Below are positions 28,607-38,347 of a stretch of 64,000 bases of DNA, one piece after another. Location of the stretch: the NCBI GenBank assembly GCA_029862185.1, contig JAOTXX010000007.1, forward strand, positions 16,040 through 80,039, in the 5' to 3' direction. Position 1 is the stretch's first letter. Each line of letters begins with the position of its first letter. The translations under genes were made by a program, and so were the position numbers. The stretch is from Myxococcales bacterium. Lineage in GTDB: Bacteria; Myxococcota_A; Polyangia; Polyangiales; Houyiibacteriaceae. The notes beneath the pieces are model-generated. The model saw nothing but the letters and a program-made list of their open reading frames with translations, was not told where the DNA came from and did not search any database.

Positions 28607-29947
28607 GTGGCCAAGAGAGTGAATCGAGTTGCGATCGTTTTTTCGGGAGGCCCCGCCCCGGCGGCCAACGCGGTCATCGCTGCTGCCACGACGTCATTCT
28701 TGGAGGCCGGCATCGATGTGCTCGGCGTGTTTCACGGGTATACCAATCTCCAGGACTACGACCCGGTCAGCCATCCCATGGTCCCCCTGGAGCACTACCG
28801 CCCGCTCGCGCCCGCCGACATTCGTGGCATCCGCAACACCCGGGGCATCATCATCGGCACGGCGCGCGTCAATCCCGGGGCTGCGATCGAAGCTCCCTCG
28901 GACCTCTTCGACCCACAAAAGACCCGGCGACTTGCAAGGATTCACCATGCGCTGGCCGACCTTGGCGTCGATGCGCTGATCTCGATCGGCGGCGATGATA
29001 CGCTCAAAACGGCGAACTATCTCTACGAGTATCAGCGGCATCACGTTGCCGAAGAGAATCGCATTCGCATCGTCCACTTGCCGAAGACCATCGACAACGA
29101 CTATCGCGGCATCGACTTCACTTTTGGTTTTTTCACGGCGGTGGACGTCATGGCCAAAGAGCTCTTGAATCTCCGCGCCGACTGCGTCGCGACGAGCAGC
29201 TACTTCATGGTCGAAACCATGGGCCGCAAAGCCGGCTGGCTATCTTACGGCGTCGCGATCGCCGGTGAAGCCAGCATGGTCGTATCGACCGAAGACGTGC
29301 AGGGCGACTTGGCGATCGAAGAGGCCCGCGTTGACCCGGTCACTGGCGAGCAAACGGTGGAGCTTCGGCTTTCGATCACCGCCCTGGTCGACCGCATCAT
29401 CGATATGATGCTCGAGCGCGAACGCCGCGATCAGTATTACGGAACGGTGGTTCTGGCCGAAGGCCTCGCCGAGCTCCTACCGCAAAACGCCTCGGCCGGA
29501 TTGCCCCGTGACGAGCATGGTCACATTCGATTGGCCGCCTTCGACTTGGCCAAAGTAGTCTGCGATCGTGTCCAAGTCCGCTACGAGGAACGCACCGGCA
29601 GGCGCAAGAAGGTTCGGCATATCCAACTCGGCTACGAGTCGCGATGTGCGCCGCCGCATGCATTCGACGTCATGCTCGCGAGCCAGCTCGGCATCGGCGC
29701 CTACCGTGCCTTGGTCGAAGAACGGCTCGATGGCCACATGGTGAGCGTCAGCGGCCAACTGGACCTGCGCTACATCGAGTTCTCGAAGCTGATCAACGCG
29801 CAGACCCTGCGGACCGAGGTACGCTTCATCCCGAATGGAAGCGACTTCCACCGCCTCGCGCGGTTCCTCGAGGCCCAAACCGACCGCTTTCATGCGTGGA
29901 GCCCGGGTCAACGTTTCGAGCCAGAAAGCGAAAAGCTTACAGAGTAA
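28607..29947 (+). CDS. 6-phosphofructokinase, pyrophosphate-dependent type by motif
   Basis: About 446 residues starting at the GTG at 28607 (AKRVNRVAIVFSGGPAPAANAV); an ATG 26 codons earlier would add non-family sequence. The nucleotide/PPi motif reads GGDD (128-131 from the GTG). Lys lies in PKTIDND (159-165). Asp in GGDD and Lys in PKTIDND are hallmarks of PPi-dependent enzymes, while ATP-PFKs have GGDGS and a Gly. It phosphorylates fructose-6-phosphate in glycolysis, reversibly if PPi is the donor. Biochemical proof is needed for cofactor choice. Confidence 0.88.
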   Translation: MAKRVNRVAIVFSGGPAPAANAVIAAATTSFLEAGIDVLGVFHGYTNLQDYDPVSHPMVPLEHYRPLAPADIRGIRNTRGIIIGTARVNPGAAIEAPSDLFDPQKTRRLARIHHALADLGVDALISIGGDDTLKTANYLYEYQRHHVAEENRIRIVHLPKTIDNDYRGIDFTFGFFTAVDVMAKELLNLRADCVATSSYFMVETMGRKAGWLSYGVAIAGEASMVVSTEDVQGDLAIEEARVDPVTGEQTVELRLSITALVDRIIDMMLERERRDQYYGTVVLAEGLAELLPQNASAGLPRDEHGHIRLAAFDLAKVVCDRVQVRYEERTGRRKKVRHIQLGYESRCAPPHAFDVMLASQLGIGAYRALVEERLDGHMVSVSGQLDLRYIEFSKLINAQTLRTEVRFIPNGSDFHRLARFLEAQTDRFHAWSPGQRFEPESEKLTE

Positions 29948-29963
29948 CTCCGAAGGCTTCGTT

Positions 29964-30191
29964 TCAGAACGGGCGTTCGTTGACTTGACGAACGCGCTTC
30001 CGACGGCGGCGCGCAGCCTCTGCGGCCTTCTTCCGTTTCTTAATCGAAGGCTTCATGTAATGACGGCGGCGCTTGAGCTCCCGGAGGATGCCCTCGGTCG
30101 CCATCTTGCGCTTGAGGTGCTTGACCGCACGCTCGAGTCCACGTTCACCAACGTGAACTTCGATAGGCTTGCACTGTACGGTTTCGACCAT
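29964..30191 (-). CDS. rpsU: Small ribosomal subunit protein bS21
   Basis: A 75-residue basic protein with the bS21 pattern. VHVGERGLERAVKHLKRKM is followed by ELKRRRHYMKPSIKKRKK and an Arg/Lys-rich tail. It helps base-pairing of the 30S subunit to mRNA at initiation. It lies between the phosphofructokinase and clpB genes and is the shortest intact gene here. Confidence 0.95.
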   Translation of the reverse strand: MVETVQCKPIEVHVGERGLERAVKHLKRKMATEGILRELKRRRHYMKPSIKKRKKAAEAARRRRKRVRQVNERPF

Positions 30192-30302
30192 TAACGCTTC
30201 TGCTCCTTCTAAGAGCGCCGGAGGCTTACACAGTGTACACGGTGGCGCAAGGCAGCCCGGTTTTTCCAGGGGCAGGCCTCGTAAATGCTCGTAAGCACGC
30301 CC

Positions 30303-32912
30303 TTATTCGGCTCTGAGGCTCGTTTCGGCCCCGCCCGCGGAATTCGCCGTTTCGAAAACGAGCTTTCCATCGCCCGCATCGACCCGAATCGTGTCGCCCG
30401 CGCCGAATCGCCCCGCCAGGATGTCCTCGGCCAGGCCATTCTCGAGGTAGCGCTGGATCGCGCGCTTGAGGGGACGGGCGCCGTAGGTCGGATCGTAACC
30501 CACGTTCGCCAGGAAGCCCTTGGCATCGTCGGTCACGTCGAGCTGCATGTCACGCGCGGCCAGACGCTTCTCGAAAATCCGGAGCTGCACGTCGACGATG
30601 CTTCGCAGCTGTGCGCGGTCGAGCCGGTGGAAGATGATCGTCTCGTCGAGTCGGTTGAGGAACTCGGGTCGAAACGCGTCGCGCAGGTCTTCGGTGACCG
30701 CCTCGCGCATCGCCTCCTCGTCGTCGAGAGCCATGATGTGATGTGAGCCGACGTTCGACGTGAGAATAATCACGACGTTTTTGAAGTCGACCGTGCGCCC
30801 TTGGCCATCGGTCAAACGACCGTCGTCCAAGACCTGCAAAAGAACATTCCAGACATCGGGATGCGCCTTTTCGACTTCATCGAAGAGGAGTACGGCGTAC
30901 GGACGTCGTCGCACTGGCTCCGTCAACTGCCCGCCCTCTTCGTAGCCGACGTACCCAGGAGGTGCGCCGATGAGGCGAGCGACCGCGTGCTTCTCCATGT
31001 ACTCGCTCATGTCGAGCCGGATCATCGCCTTGTCGTCGTCGAACAGGAAGTCCGCAAGCGCACGCGCGAGCTCGGTCTTGCCGACTCCAGTCGGCCCGAG
31101 AAACAGAAACGAACCAATGGGCCGGTTCGGCTCGCTCAAGCCAGCGCGGGAGCGCCTGACCGCGTTGGACACAGCAACGACAGCCTCATCTTGACCGATC
31201 ACGCGCTCGCGGAGACGATCTTCCATTCGAAGAAGCTTGTCCTTCTCACCTTCGAGCATCTTGCTCACGGGGATGCCGGTCCACTTGGAAACGACCTCGG
31301 CAATGTCCTCGTCCGTCACCTCTTCCTTCAGGAAAGAGGCGCTCGTCTGCACCTCGGCGAGCTTCTGCTGCGCCTGAGTGACCGCCGATTCGGCAGCGGG
31401 GATTTCGCCGTATTGCAGGCGCGCTGCCTCCTCGTAGTCGGTGGTGCGCTCTGCGCGTTCGAGGTCGAGGCGAAGGGTTTCGACCAGCTCCTTTTTCTCG
31501 CGGATCTCGGTGATCAACTCTCTTTCGCGGAGCCACTGGGCGCGCATGGTGTCGCGCTGCTCTCGAAGCTCCGAAAGCTCTAGCTCGAGGTCCTCCAGAC
31601 GCTTCTTGCTCGCGTCGTCCTTCTCTTTTCTGAGTGCTTCTCGCTCGATCTCGAGCTGAGTCAGCTTGCGCTCGACCGTGTCGATCGGCGCAGGCAGGGA
31701 GTCGATCTCCATCTTCAGTCTCGAGGCGGCCTCGTCGACGAGATCGATCGCCTTGTCCGGCAGAAAACGATCTGTGATGTACCGCTCACTCAGCGTAGCC
31801 GCAGCTACGATCGCCGAATCTTGAATACGGATGCCGTGGTGAATTTCGTAGCGCTCCTTGAGCCCCCGCAGGATCCCGATCGTGTCGGGCACCGAGGGCT
31901 CGCCGGCAAACACAGGCTGGAAACGCCGCGCGAGCGCAGCGTCCTTTTCGATGCGCTTTCGATACTCGTCCAGTGTCGTTGCGCCTATGCAGCGCAGCTC
32001 TCCGCGTGCCAGGGCCGGCTTGAGCATGTTGCTCGCGTCCATCGAGCCTTCGGCCGCGCCAGCGCCGACGAGGGTGTGCAGCTCGTCGATGAAGAGAATC
32101 ACCGCTCCTTTGGCGTCCTCGATCTCTTTGAGAACCGCCTTCAGCCGCTCTTCGAACTCGCCGCGGTACTTCGAACCGGCCACCAGCGCGCCCAGGTCGA
32201 GCGCTAGGAACTTCTTGTCTTTCAGGCCTTCGGGCACGTCGCCCTGGATGATCCGGTGTGCGATGCCCTCCGCAATCGCGGTCTTCCCGACACCGGGCTC
32301 ACCGATGAGCACGGGGTTGTTCTTAGTGCGGCGCGAGAGAACCTGCATGACCCGGCGGATTTCTTCGTCACGGCCGATCACCGGGTCGGTCTTCCCCTGG
32401 CGCGCCGCTTCGGTCAGGTCGCGCGTGTACTTTTCGAGCGCCTGGAACTTGCCCTCCGGATCGGGGTCGGTCACGCGTTGACTGCCTCGGACCTCTTGCA
32501 CCGCCTTGAGCAGCGTTGCGCGGTCGACGCCCTGCGCGACGAGTGCCTTCTTCAGCTGTCCGTCGCTGTACGCAGCAAGGAGGACATGCTCCGCCGATGT
32601 GTACTCGTCTTTGAGGGCTTCGGTTTCTTTCCAAGCGTTGTTTAGAAGGTCGCGCAGGCGTGACGCAATGCCGGGCTCCGCACCGCCCGCGACCTTCGGC
32701 ATGCGGTCGAGGACTGCGCCTTGCGCGCGGATCAGACCTTGAAGATCAGCCCCGGCCTTTTCGAGAATGGCAGGCGCCAGGCCGCCGGCCTGGGCTAGAA
32801 GCTCGAGCAGCAGATGCTCCGGGTACACTTCTGGATTGCCTCGATCGCCCGCATTCTGCTGTGCGGCAACCAGGGCCTCGCGTGTCTTCGTGGTGAGTCT
32901 ATCGAGTCGCAT
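30303..32912 (-). CDS. clpB: ATP-dependent disaggregase ClpB
   Basis: An 869-residue Hsp100 that works with DnaK and DnaJ to dissolve protein aggregates. It has an N-terminal Clp_N domain, then NBD1 with Walker [15 protein letters not shown] long coiled-coil middle domain (about 400-530, Glu/Arg/Leu-rich) separates ClpB from ClpA/ClpC. NBD2 has [13 protein letters not shown], and a C-terminal ClpB D2-small domain follows. No ClpP-binding IGF/L loop was noticed. Upstream is a sigma-70-like promoter; no CIRCE element. Confidence 0.96.
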   Translation of the reverse strand: MRLDRLTTKTREALVAAQQNAGDRGNPEVYPEHLLLELLAQAGGLAPAILEKAGADLQGLIRAQGAVLDRMPKVAGGAEPGIASRLRDLLNNAWKETEALKDEYTSAEHVLLAAYSDGQLKKALVAQGVDRATLLKAVQEVRGSQRVTDPDPEGKFQALEKYTRDLTEAARQGKTDPVIGRDEEIRRVMQVLSRRTKNNPVLIGEPGVGKTAIAEGIAHRIIQGDVPEGLKDKKFLALDLGALVAGSKYRGEFEERLKAVLKEIEDAKGAVILFIDELHTLVGAGAAEGSMDASNMLKPALARGELRCIGATTLDEYRKRIEKDAALARRFQPVFAGEPSVPDTIGILRGLKERYEIHHGIRIQDSAIVAAATLSERYITDRFLPDKAIDLVDEAASRLKMEIDSLPAPIDTVERKLTQLEIEREALRKEKDDASKKRLEDLELELSELREQRDTMRAQWLRERELITEIREKKELVETLRLDLERAERTTDYEEAARLQYGEIPAAESAVTQAQQKLAEVQTSASFLKEEVTDEDIAEVVSKWTGIPVSKMLEGEKDKLLRMEDRLRERVIGQDEAVVAVSNAVRRSRAGLSEPNRPIGSFLFLGPTGVGKTELARALADFLFDDDKAMIRLDMSEYMEKHAVARLIGAPPGYVGYEEGGQLTEPVRRRPYAVLLFDEVEKAHPDVWNVLLQVLDDGRLTDGQGRTVDFKNVVIILTSNVGSHHIMALDDEEAMREAVTEDLRDAFRPEFLNRLDETIIFHRLDRAQLRSIVDVQLRIFEKRLAARDMQLDVTDDAKGFLANVGYDPTYGARPLKRAIQRYLENGLAEDILAGRFGAGDTIRVDAGDGKLVFETANSAGGAETSLRAE

Positions 32913-32920
32913 TTCGGCCT

Positions 32921-32948
32921 AAGTTAAGCACTGCAAAGGGCCCGTCAA
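32921..32948 (-). promoter_or_regulatory. Candidate clpB promoter with a very short leader
   Basis: On the minus strand TTGACG (32948-32943) and TAACTT (32926-32921) are separated by 16 nt. The -10 box ends only about 8 nt before the clpB ATG, so transcription would start almost at the start codon. Alternatively this is fortuitous and the real promoter lies further upstream. Confidence 0.3.
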
Positions 32949-32978
32949 TAGTTCGACAGAGACCGAAAACGAGGCAAT

Positions 32979-33473
32979 ATGGGTCGGGTGCGCCCCCTGA
33001 CTCTCGCCGCCCTCGCCGTCCTGCTAATCGCCTCCTGCAAGAGCGAGCCAACGCCTACCGGTTTCGAGTCACCGAGCGCCACCATCGACTCGCTCTTCCG
33101 CGCGTACGGTGTGCAAGACATGCGGCAAGACGAAGCCCGCCGCCGACTTCAAGCGCACGAGCGATTCGAGCTCCTCGATTCGAAGCTCTTTCGAATCTGC
33201 TTCTCCGACTGGCAAGGAGAGCACGATCACGCCTTGGGAGGTTTTGTCTTCGGGCAGCTCGTCGCGGGCAAAGACGAGCTCGAGATCGAGCTCGAAGGCA
33301 ACACCGCGAAGGTCCGAGCCGCCTCGGCATCGGCCGAGCTGACACCGATCGTTCTCGTCAAACAGGATCGAGCCTGGAAGATCGACCTTCGCAAGAGCGT
33401 GCCCTCGCAAGTCCGCCAGAGCCTCTACGAGGTCTACCGTCGCGCGCGCCGGGCCGAGCGCAAAGCCCGCTGA
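32979..33473 (+). CDS. Small lipoprotein of unknown function
   Basis: 164 residues. Signal peptide with lipobox LIASC (Cys20). The mature part has an early segment rich in acidic and basic residues (YGVQDMRQDEARRRLQAHER). A region with beta-strand character follows, with ITPIVLVKQDRAWKIDLRKS near the end. That end resembles DUF4878-like lipoproteins with an NTF2-like fold, only weakly. It is divergent from clpB and converges with the DUF2723 gene. Function unknown. Confidence 0.65.
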   Translation: MGRVRPLTLAALAVLLIASCKSEPTPTGFESPSATIDSLFRAYGVQDMRQDEARRRLQAHERFELLDSKLFRICFSDWQGEHDHALGGFVFGQLVAGKDELEIELEGNTAKVRAASASAELTPIVLVKQDRAWKIDLRKSVPSQVRQSLYEVYRRARRAERKAR

Positions 33474-33482
33474 GCTGCTCGC

Positions 33483-35318
33483 TCAGCGAATCGTAAACGG
33501 TGTGACGTCGATCCGCTCGCCGGCCGAAGCGTTCTTCAACGCCTCTTGCAGCATCCGCAGCTCCCTCGGGTGGGGATTGAGCGCCAGGCCGGCGCTGACG
33601 GTTCGAAGCGCAGCGTTCGTGTCGCCGATGGATGCAAAATAGAGGGAATCGGTGTAATGGCGCCAGATCAGCTGGACCTCGGTGTGCGAGTCGATCGGAT
33701 GGCCGATCCGTTGGTAGACGTCTCCCCAAAACGCAGCGTGCTCATGCATGGCTCGTGCCTCGTCGGTCTCGGTCGTGTCGGCCGTCAGCACGCGATGGTA
33801 CAAGTGCTCGGGGACGAGCAGGTCCATCAGCTCTTGGGTCACTCTCACGTCCATCTCTACGTAGACCGGGCGAAGCGCGGCAAGGCTTTGGAGCTCCGGC
33901 GCACTTAGCGTGCCGTCGAGAACGTAGCTTCGCAGAAGAGGCGTCAGCTCGGGCTCGTCTCTCACATAGCGGTCCACGAGCTTTGGGTAGCTGAGCAAGG
34001 GGAGCGGGATCATCGTGACGTCGGGCCGATTGAGCTCCTCGGCCTCGCCGCCCCAGTAGCGAAAGATCGTCTGCGGGTTGTGGACCAGGACGATCGAACG
34101 TGCGGGTAGCGAGCGGCGAAGCCCATCATCGAACACGTCCGTGTCGGCGAAGCTCGCGAGCGTCGAACCATCGAGCGAGCGAAGGAATTGGAACGACGCC
34201 GCAAGTGCAAGGAGCGCTCCGAGCGCGGGCGCCAGCTTCGACTTGCCCGGCACCGCTTCGGCGAGCGCAGAGAGCAAAACGCCGATGGCGAAGACCGCGA
34301 AGATCGCGAGCGATGCATATGAAACCATGAAGTAGGCAATCGCATCGGGGTTGCCGCGAACGAAGCCCAGCGTCGCGCGCCCAAGCACGTACACCAACCA
34401 GAGGGTCAGCCAGAAAAGGCCGAATTTCCGAGACGAGCTGACCCGGAGCATGAAATAGGCGCCGAGCAGCGCCACCGCGAGCGTCACGACATGGAGGTCT
34501 CGAGCCGTTGCGATCAGAACGTCCGCAAGGGTCTCTCCAAATGGCGAGACGGCTTCCGGTGAGATGCTCTTTTGAAACGCCTGCGCGCTGATCACCCAAA
34601 CGAAGCGTCCGGGGCTCGATGGATCTCCGAGATTCAAGAACGGGTCTTGGAGCGCTCGCAGCGGCAGGTAGAGGTAGGTCATCAAGCCAGCGCTCACAAA
34701 GCCGGTCGACCATGCGAAAGGCCGCCATCCCCAAGTCTTCCAGATTCCCAGCAAGAGCCAGAGCGATGGCACGATGGCGAGCAGCGCGATGAAATGATGG
34801 TTGGCGAGCGCAAGGCCGAGTGCCAGGGCGGCCTGGTAGAGCGGGCGGACGTCGCCCTGCGGTCCTTCTTGTCCCGTAATGGAAACGCGAAGCAGTCGCT
34901 CCATTGCGATGCACAGGAGCGACGCTTGCAGGGCGTACACCTCGGGTCGCACCGCTTGAAACCACCAGCCCTGGCTTCCGGCAACCCACCAAGTTGCTGC
35001 GAGCGCAAGAGGAAAGCGCAGCGAAGGTCGAATCGCATCGCTCACCGACAGGCTCGTCTCGAATGCAAAGAACAAGGCCACAGCGGCAACCGCAAGCAGA
35101 ACCGCACAGAGCACGGCGACCCGAAACGAGAGCGCGCCGATGGGAAGTAAATTCGCCGTGCCGAGGACGATGGACGCGAGTGGATGGCCGGGTGGGTGCG
35201 AGATGCCGAAGTCCGCGGCCGCCGCGACGAACTCGCCGCTGTCGAGCCAATGCGCAAACCCCGACGCAGTGCCCAGATAAGCCAAGAGCGGCGGAACCCC
35301 GGCGAAAAGCCCCTTCAT
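33483..35318 (-). CDS. DUF2723 multi-pass membrane protein (putative glycosyltransferase)
   Basis: About 611 residues from the ATG at 35318 (MKGLFAGVPPLLAYLG). The conserved DUF2723 block is present: TASGFAHWLDSGEFVAAAADFG and then ISHPPGHPL. About ten hydrophobic segments follow, then a soluble C-terminal part (about 430-611) with TPR-like helices. DUF2723 belongs to the GT-C clan, suggested to transfer mannose or another sugar to exported proteins or lipids; the function is unproven. Upstream lies the 323-bp inverted-repeat element. Confidence 0.8.
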   Translation of the reverse strand: MKGLFAGVPPLLAYLGTASGFAHWLDSGEFVAAAADFGISHPPGHPLASIVLGTANLLPIGALSFRVAVLCAVLLAVAAVALFFAFETSLSVSDAIRPSLRFPLALAATWWVAGSQGWWFQAVRPEVYALQASLLCIAMERLLRVSITGQEGPQGDVRPLYQAALALGLALANHHFIALLAIVPSLWLLLGIWKTWGWRPFAWSTGFVSAGLMTYLYLPLRALQDPFLNLGDPSSPGRFVWVISAQAFQKSISPEAVSPFGETLADVLIATARDLHVVTLAVALLGAYFMLRVSSSRKFGLFWLTLWLVYVLGRATLGFVRGNPDAIAYFMVSYASLAIFAVFAIGVLLSALAEAVPGKSKLAPALGALLALAASFQFLRSLDGSTLASFADTDVFDDGLRRSLPARSIVLVHNPQTIFRYWGGEAEELNRPDVTMIPLPLLSYPKLVDRYVRDEPELTPLLRSYVLDGTLSAPELQSLAALRPVYVEMDVRVTQELMDLLVPEHLYHRVLTADTTETDEARAMHEHAAFWGDVYQRIGHPIDSHTEVQLIWRHYTDSLYFASIGDTNAALRTVSAGLALNPHPRELRMLQEALKNASAGERIDVTPFTIR

Positions 35319-35395
35319 CCAGTTGGAACGCAAAGCCCGGCCATGATCAACCGACGCACCCAACCGCGTCAAATCTCCGAACAAACCACACAACC

Positions 35396-35718
35396 GGAGA
35401 ACGGCTTGCGGGCGTACCGTGACGCAGCGGAACGCGACGCGTGGGTTCAACGGACGGGGCGGCTTAAGCGCTACCGCGGGTGTGGTGTGGGGGGTTGGTG
35501 GGCTTGAGGCCTGGTCAGGTTTAGTTGCACCCCCCCCCCCCCCCCACCCGTAATCCTCCCTGGCGCGGCGGTCGCTGCGCTTCGCCTTGCCGGCGCGTCC
35601 GCGCCGGGCTTCGCCCTTCGGGCTCGCGCTGCCGCCTGCTGTCTGACGGAGGGTCGCTTCGGTGCCGCACTTCTACGCGCTTTTTTCCGCGTCCCGGTAC
35701 GCCCGCGAGTTGTTCTCC
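35396..35718. mobile_element. 323-bp terminal-inverted-repeat element (MITE-like), copy 1
   Basis: This fills most of the 462-bp gap between the DUF2723 start and the EVE gene. The left end (35396-35419) and the right end (35695-35718) are inverted repeats matching at 21 of 24 positions; the left reads GGAGAACGGCTTGCGGGCG onward. Inside is a low-complexity G/T- then C-rich stretch with a run of 16 C (35530-35545). The core 35478-35636 recurs at 39880-40038. No transposase is encoded. Confidence 0.6.
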
Positions 35719-35780
35719 GATCGTGCTTTTTGGAAGTGCAGCTGTGTTCCGAAGTTGGGCATTTGTGACATAGTGCGTTG

Positions 35781-36266
35781 ATGCCGAAGCGTGGCGTGAA
35801 GTACTGGCTCATGAAGAGCGAACCCGAGAGCTATTCGATCGACGACCTCGAGCGCGATGGCCGCGAGCCCTGGGATGGCATACGAAACTACCAGGCTCGG
35901 AACTTCATGCGCGATATGGCAGCAGGTGACCTCGTCATCTTTTACCACTCGAGCGCAAAGCCCCCTGGCGCGGCGGGGGTCGCCCGCATCTGCTGCGCGG
36001 CCTATCCAGACCCGACGCAGTTTGACGAGAAGAACAAGCACTACGACCCCAAGTCCGACGAGGACGATCCCCGCTGGTCCCTGGTGGACGTCGAGTTCGT
36101 CGAGAAGTTCGCCGAAGAGATTCCACTTCAAACGCTCAAGGAGGACCCGGGGCTCGAAGGCATGCGGGTCACGCAAAAGGGCTCGCGCCTCTCGGTCCAG
36201 CCGGTGGAGAAGAAGCACTTCAAGCGTGTGCTGAAGATGGCTGGGGCGAAGATGAAGTTGCGATAG
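35781..36266 (+). CDS. EVE-domain protein
   Basis: 161 residues from the ATG at 35781 (MPKRGVKYWLMKSEPE); the TTG codon just before it is not needed. The YTH-like EVE fold is recognised by YWLMKSEP, WDGIRNYQARNFM and GDLVIFYHS. The family binds modified bases in nucleic acids and is often linked to RNA modification or restriction of modified DNA. This is the small stand-alone thymocyte-nuclear-protein-1-like form. Partner unknown. It sits directly beside the repeat element. Confidence 0.88.
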   Translation: MPKRGVKYWLMKSEPESYSIDDLERDGREPWDGIRNYQARNFMRDMAAGDLVIFYHSSAKPPGAAGVARICCAAYPDPTQFDEKNKHYDPKSDEDDPRWSLVDVEFVEKFAEEIPLQTLKEDPGLEGMRVTQKGSRLSVQPVEKKHFKRVLKMAGAKMKLR

Positions 36267-36359
36267 GGCCCGAACCCGAACCCAAACGGAGCTCGGGCTT
36301 TCGCGGCATGGCAGTCAACTATCTGGAATCACAGCTGTTCTGAGGGGCTAGCCTGTCCC

Positions 36360-37244
36360 CTAGATCCAGCGGTCTTCGGCGGTTGCGGAAATGGGGCTGA
36401 GGGTCAGCCTTACATGGTGCCGCTTCTTCTGGCCGTTTTCCTTGCGGTGCCGCGGGACCTCGGCCGCGTTGACGTAGAGGACGCCGTCTTGGGTGATCTG
36501 CGCGGGGCGTCGCTTTCCGGACTTGGTTTTGCGGTGCATGTGGCCGGCGACGGTCGCGAGCACGGTTCGGCCGCTGCTCTTGGCGTACTGCACCGCCTCT
36601 TCGAGATCCCGGTCGCCCCAGTCTTCTTCTTTCTTCCGAAAGTCACAGCCCCAGATCGAGTCTGCGCGGTCGCCTAAACCCGAAGGCCCGTTGTGCGCGA
36701 GGAACAAGATCGGCGCGTCATCGCAGCGGTCGACTAGACGCTTCAACCGTGCGGCCGATGCATCCATCGAGTCTATGCCGTAGCGTTTAGCGAGATAGCG
36801 AAGGCAGGCGAGGCGCCTTCCGCCGATCGAATGCGGTCGACACACCACGATGTTCAATGGAACGCCGGCGGGGGCGATGCGGCGCCGGCTGTAACCGAGG
36901 AGCTCCACGTCGCCGAGTGTACGCTCGAGGCTTGCACAGCGACCGGCCTGACCTTGGCAAAACGCGCTTCGAAGCCGGTGCGCACGCGGTGCGATTTCCG
37001 CGCCGAGTTGAAGGGCGTGGAGGCCGTCGTGGTTGCCGGGAATGCACATCGCCGGCACGCGAAGCTGGCGGAGTAAACGCGCCACGCGGCGCCCTCGCAG
37101 CTGCGTATAGCCCGCCAAATCGCCTACGAACAGCACTAGATCGTATTCGCGGCGGTTGAAGTAAGCGACGTCGGCGTCGTCCCAGAAGAGATGAACATCA
37201 CCGATTACGGCAACCGTTGCCACTTGCACGGCGTCGTCGTCCAT
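36360..37244 (-). CDS. Calcineurin-like metallophosphoesterase
   Basis: 294 residues. The five metal-binding motifs are visible: GDVH (15-18), GDLAG (41-45), GNHD (70-73), a His in FLAHNGP, and GHMH near residue 233. No signal peptide, so cytosolic. The basic C-terminal segment (HRKTKSGKRR, QKKRHHVRL) is unusual and might contact nucleic acid or membrane. Substrate unknown; the family includes nucleotidases and phosphodiesterases. Confidence 0.85.
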   Translation of the reverse strand: MDDDAVQVATVAVIGDVHLFWDDADVAYFNRREYDLVLFVGDLAGYTQLRGRRVARLLRQLRVPAMCIPGNHDGLHALQLGAEIAPRAHRLRSAFCQGQAGRCASLERTLGDVELLGYSRRRIAPAGVPLNIVVCRPHSIGGRRLACLRYLAKRYGIDSMDASAARLKRLVDRCDDAPILFLAHNGPSGLGDRADSIWGCDFRKKEEDWGDRDLEEAVQYAKSSGRTVLATVAGHMHRKTKSGKRRPAQITQDGVLYVNAAEVPRHRKENGQKKRHHVRLTLSPISATAEDRWI

Positions 37245-37297
37245 GGGACGAAACTTAGCCGACCTAGAGCCGCGCGCGAGCGGGAAGGGACCTTTCG

Positions 37298-37720
37298 ATG
37301 ACAGCTCCGACCATCCAGAGACGTGAACCTGCGCTGGTGTTGGTTCTGAGCGTCGTCACCTTTGGGCTCTATCTACCGTTCTGGTACCACGGCATCTACG
37401 AAGACCTGAAGGCGCTCGATGGACGCACTCCGACCGGTCACGGTTTCTGGCTCGACTTTCTCTTCGTGATTCTTACATTCGCCATCTACGGCATCTGGGT
37501 CGACTACCAGATCTCACAGCAGATCGCCGAGTTCGAGGAGCGCAATGGCCTCGGTCCAGCGCAAGACACCTCGATCATTGCGGTGATTCTCGACGTCGCG
37601 TCGTACGCGACCGTCTTCGTGACCAACTTCATCACCAGCGCGATTCAACAAGACCAACTCAATCGCGTCGTCGAAAAGCTCGAATCGCGCCTCCCGAGCG
37701 ACGCTGGGCTTCCGGCCTAG
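37298..37720 (+). CDS. DUF4234-like small membrane protein
   Basis: 140 residues with three or four hydrophobic segments. It has the pattern seen in DUF4234 proteins: RREPALVLVLSVVTFGLY, WYHGIYEDLKAL and a final soluble helix. It is the first gene of a plus-strand set, 7 bp before mobA. Function unknown. Confidence 0.7.
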   Translation: MTAPTIQRREPALVLVLSVVTFGLYLPFWYHGIYEDLKALDGRTPTGHGFWLDFLFVILTFAIYGIWVDYQISQQIAEFEERNGLGPAQDTSIIAVILDVASYATVFVTNFITSAIQQDQLNRVVEKLESRLPSDAGLPA

Positions 37721-37727
37721 GCCCGTC

Positions 37728-38312
37728 ATGCTGGCGCCTCCGCTCCTCGCTATCTTCGTCGGGGGGAAGTCGCGCCGAATGGGCGAGCCCAAAGGGCTCC
37801 TCTCGATTCCAGGCAGCTCGGAACCGATCCTCGAAGCGCTGGTTCGGCGCGGCCGCGAGGCGGGTTTCAAAACTGTGCTCGTCGGTGAGGCAACGCCCTA
37901 CGCACGGCTCGCGGAGGGCGTGCTCCGGCTCGACGACGACCCCCCGGGCGCTGGCCCTCTCGCCGGCCTGCACGCCGCCCTACGTCACGCGTTGAAGACC
38001 CATCGGTCACAGCTCGTCGCGATCGCTTGCGACATGCCTTTCGTCAGTCCCGAAGCCCTCGCAGAGGCTCGCGACCATGTCAGCACTGCCATCGTCGTCG
38101 CGCCGAGGCGGGCGCCGGATGCGCCCTGGGAGCCCATGCTCGCTCGATACGACGCCGTCCGTCTTGCCGACCCTCTGGCGGAAGCCATTTCGCGGGGTGA
38201 GAGGTCCTTTCAAAAGCTCTTCGCGTCGATCGACATTGAGGCGCTGCCCCTGAGCGAGGCGGTCGCCCGGGCGCTCGAGGACTGGGACCGCCCCGAAGAC
38301 CTGGTCCGATAA
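37728..38312 (+). CDS. mobA: Molybdenum cofactor guanylyltransferase-like nucleotidyltransferase
   Basis: A 194-residue MobA/MocA-family NTP transferase that attaches GMP (or CMP) to molybdopterin. It has the N-terminal nucleotide loop FVGGKSRRMGEPKGLL and the metal-binding Asp in IACDMPFVS. Gly/Pro-rich PPGAGPLAGL completes the pocket. It lies between the DUF4234 gene (7 bp) and dapE (35 bp). No other Moco genes are in the window, so the MobA or MocA specificity is open. Confidence 0.82.
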   Translation: MLAPPLLAIFVGGKSRRMGEPKGLLSIPGSSEPILEALVRRGREAGFKTVLVGEATPYARLAEGVLRLDDDPPGAGPLAGLHAALRHALKTHRSQLVAIACDMPFVSPEALAEARDHVSTAIVVAPRRAPDAPWEPMLARYDAVRLADPLAEAISRGERSFQKLFASIDIEALPLSEAVARALEDWDRPEDLVR

Positions 38313-38347
38313 GCCTCTGTGCGAGCTGCCTGCTAGGCTCCGGCGCG

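Noticed and set aside
30192..30302. GTGTACAC palindrome in the rpsU-clpB gap as an operator
   Set aside because: Eight bases is too short to call without a known partner.
36324..36362. GGGGACAGG-like sequence at the phosphoesterase stop as a second inverted-repeat element
   Set aside because: Only a short match to the 12.2-kb element and no partner arm nearby.
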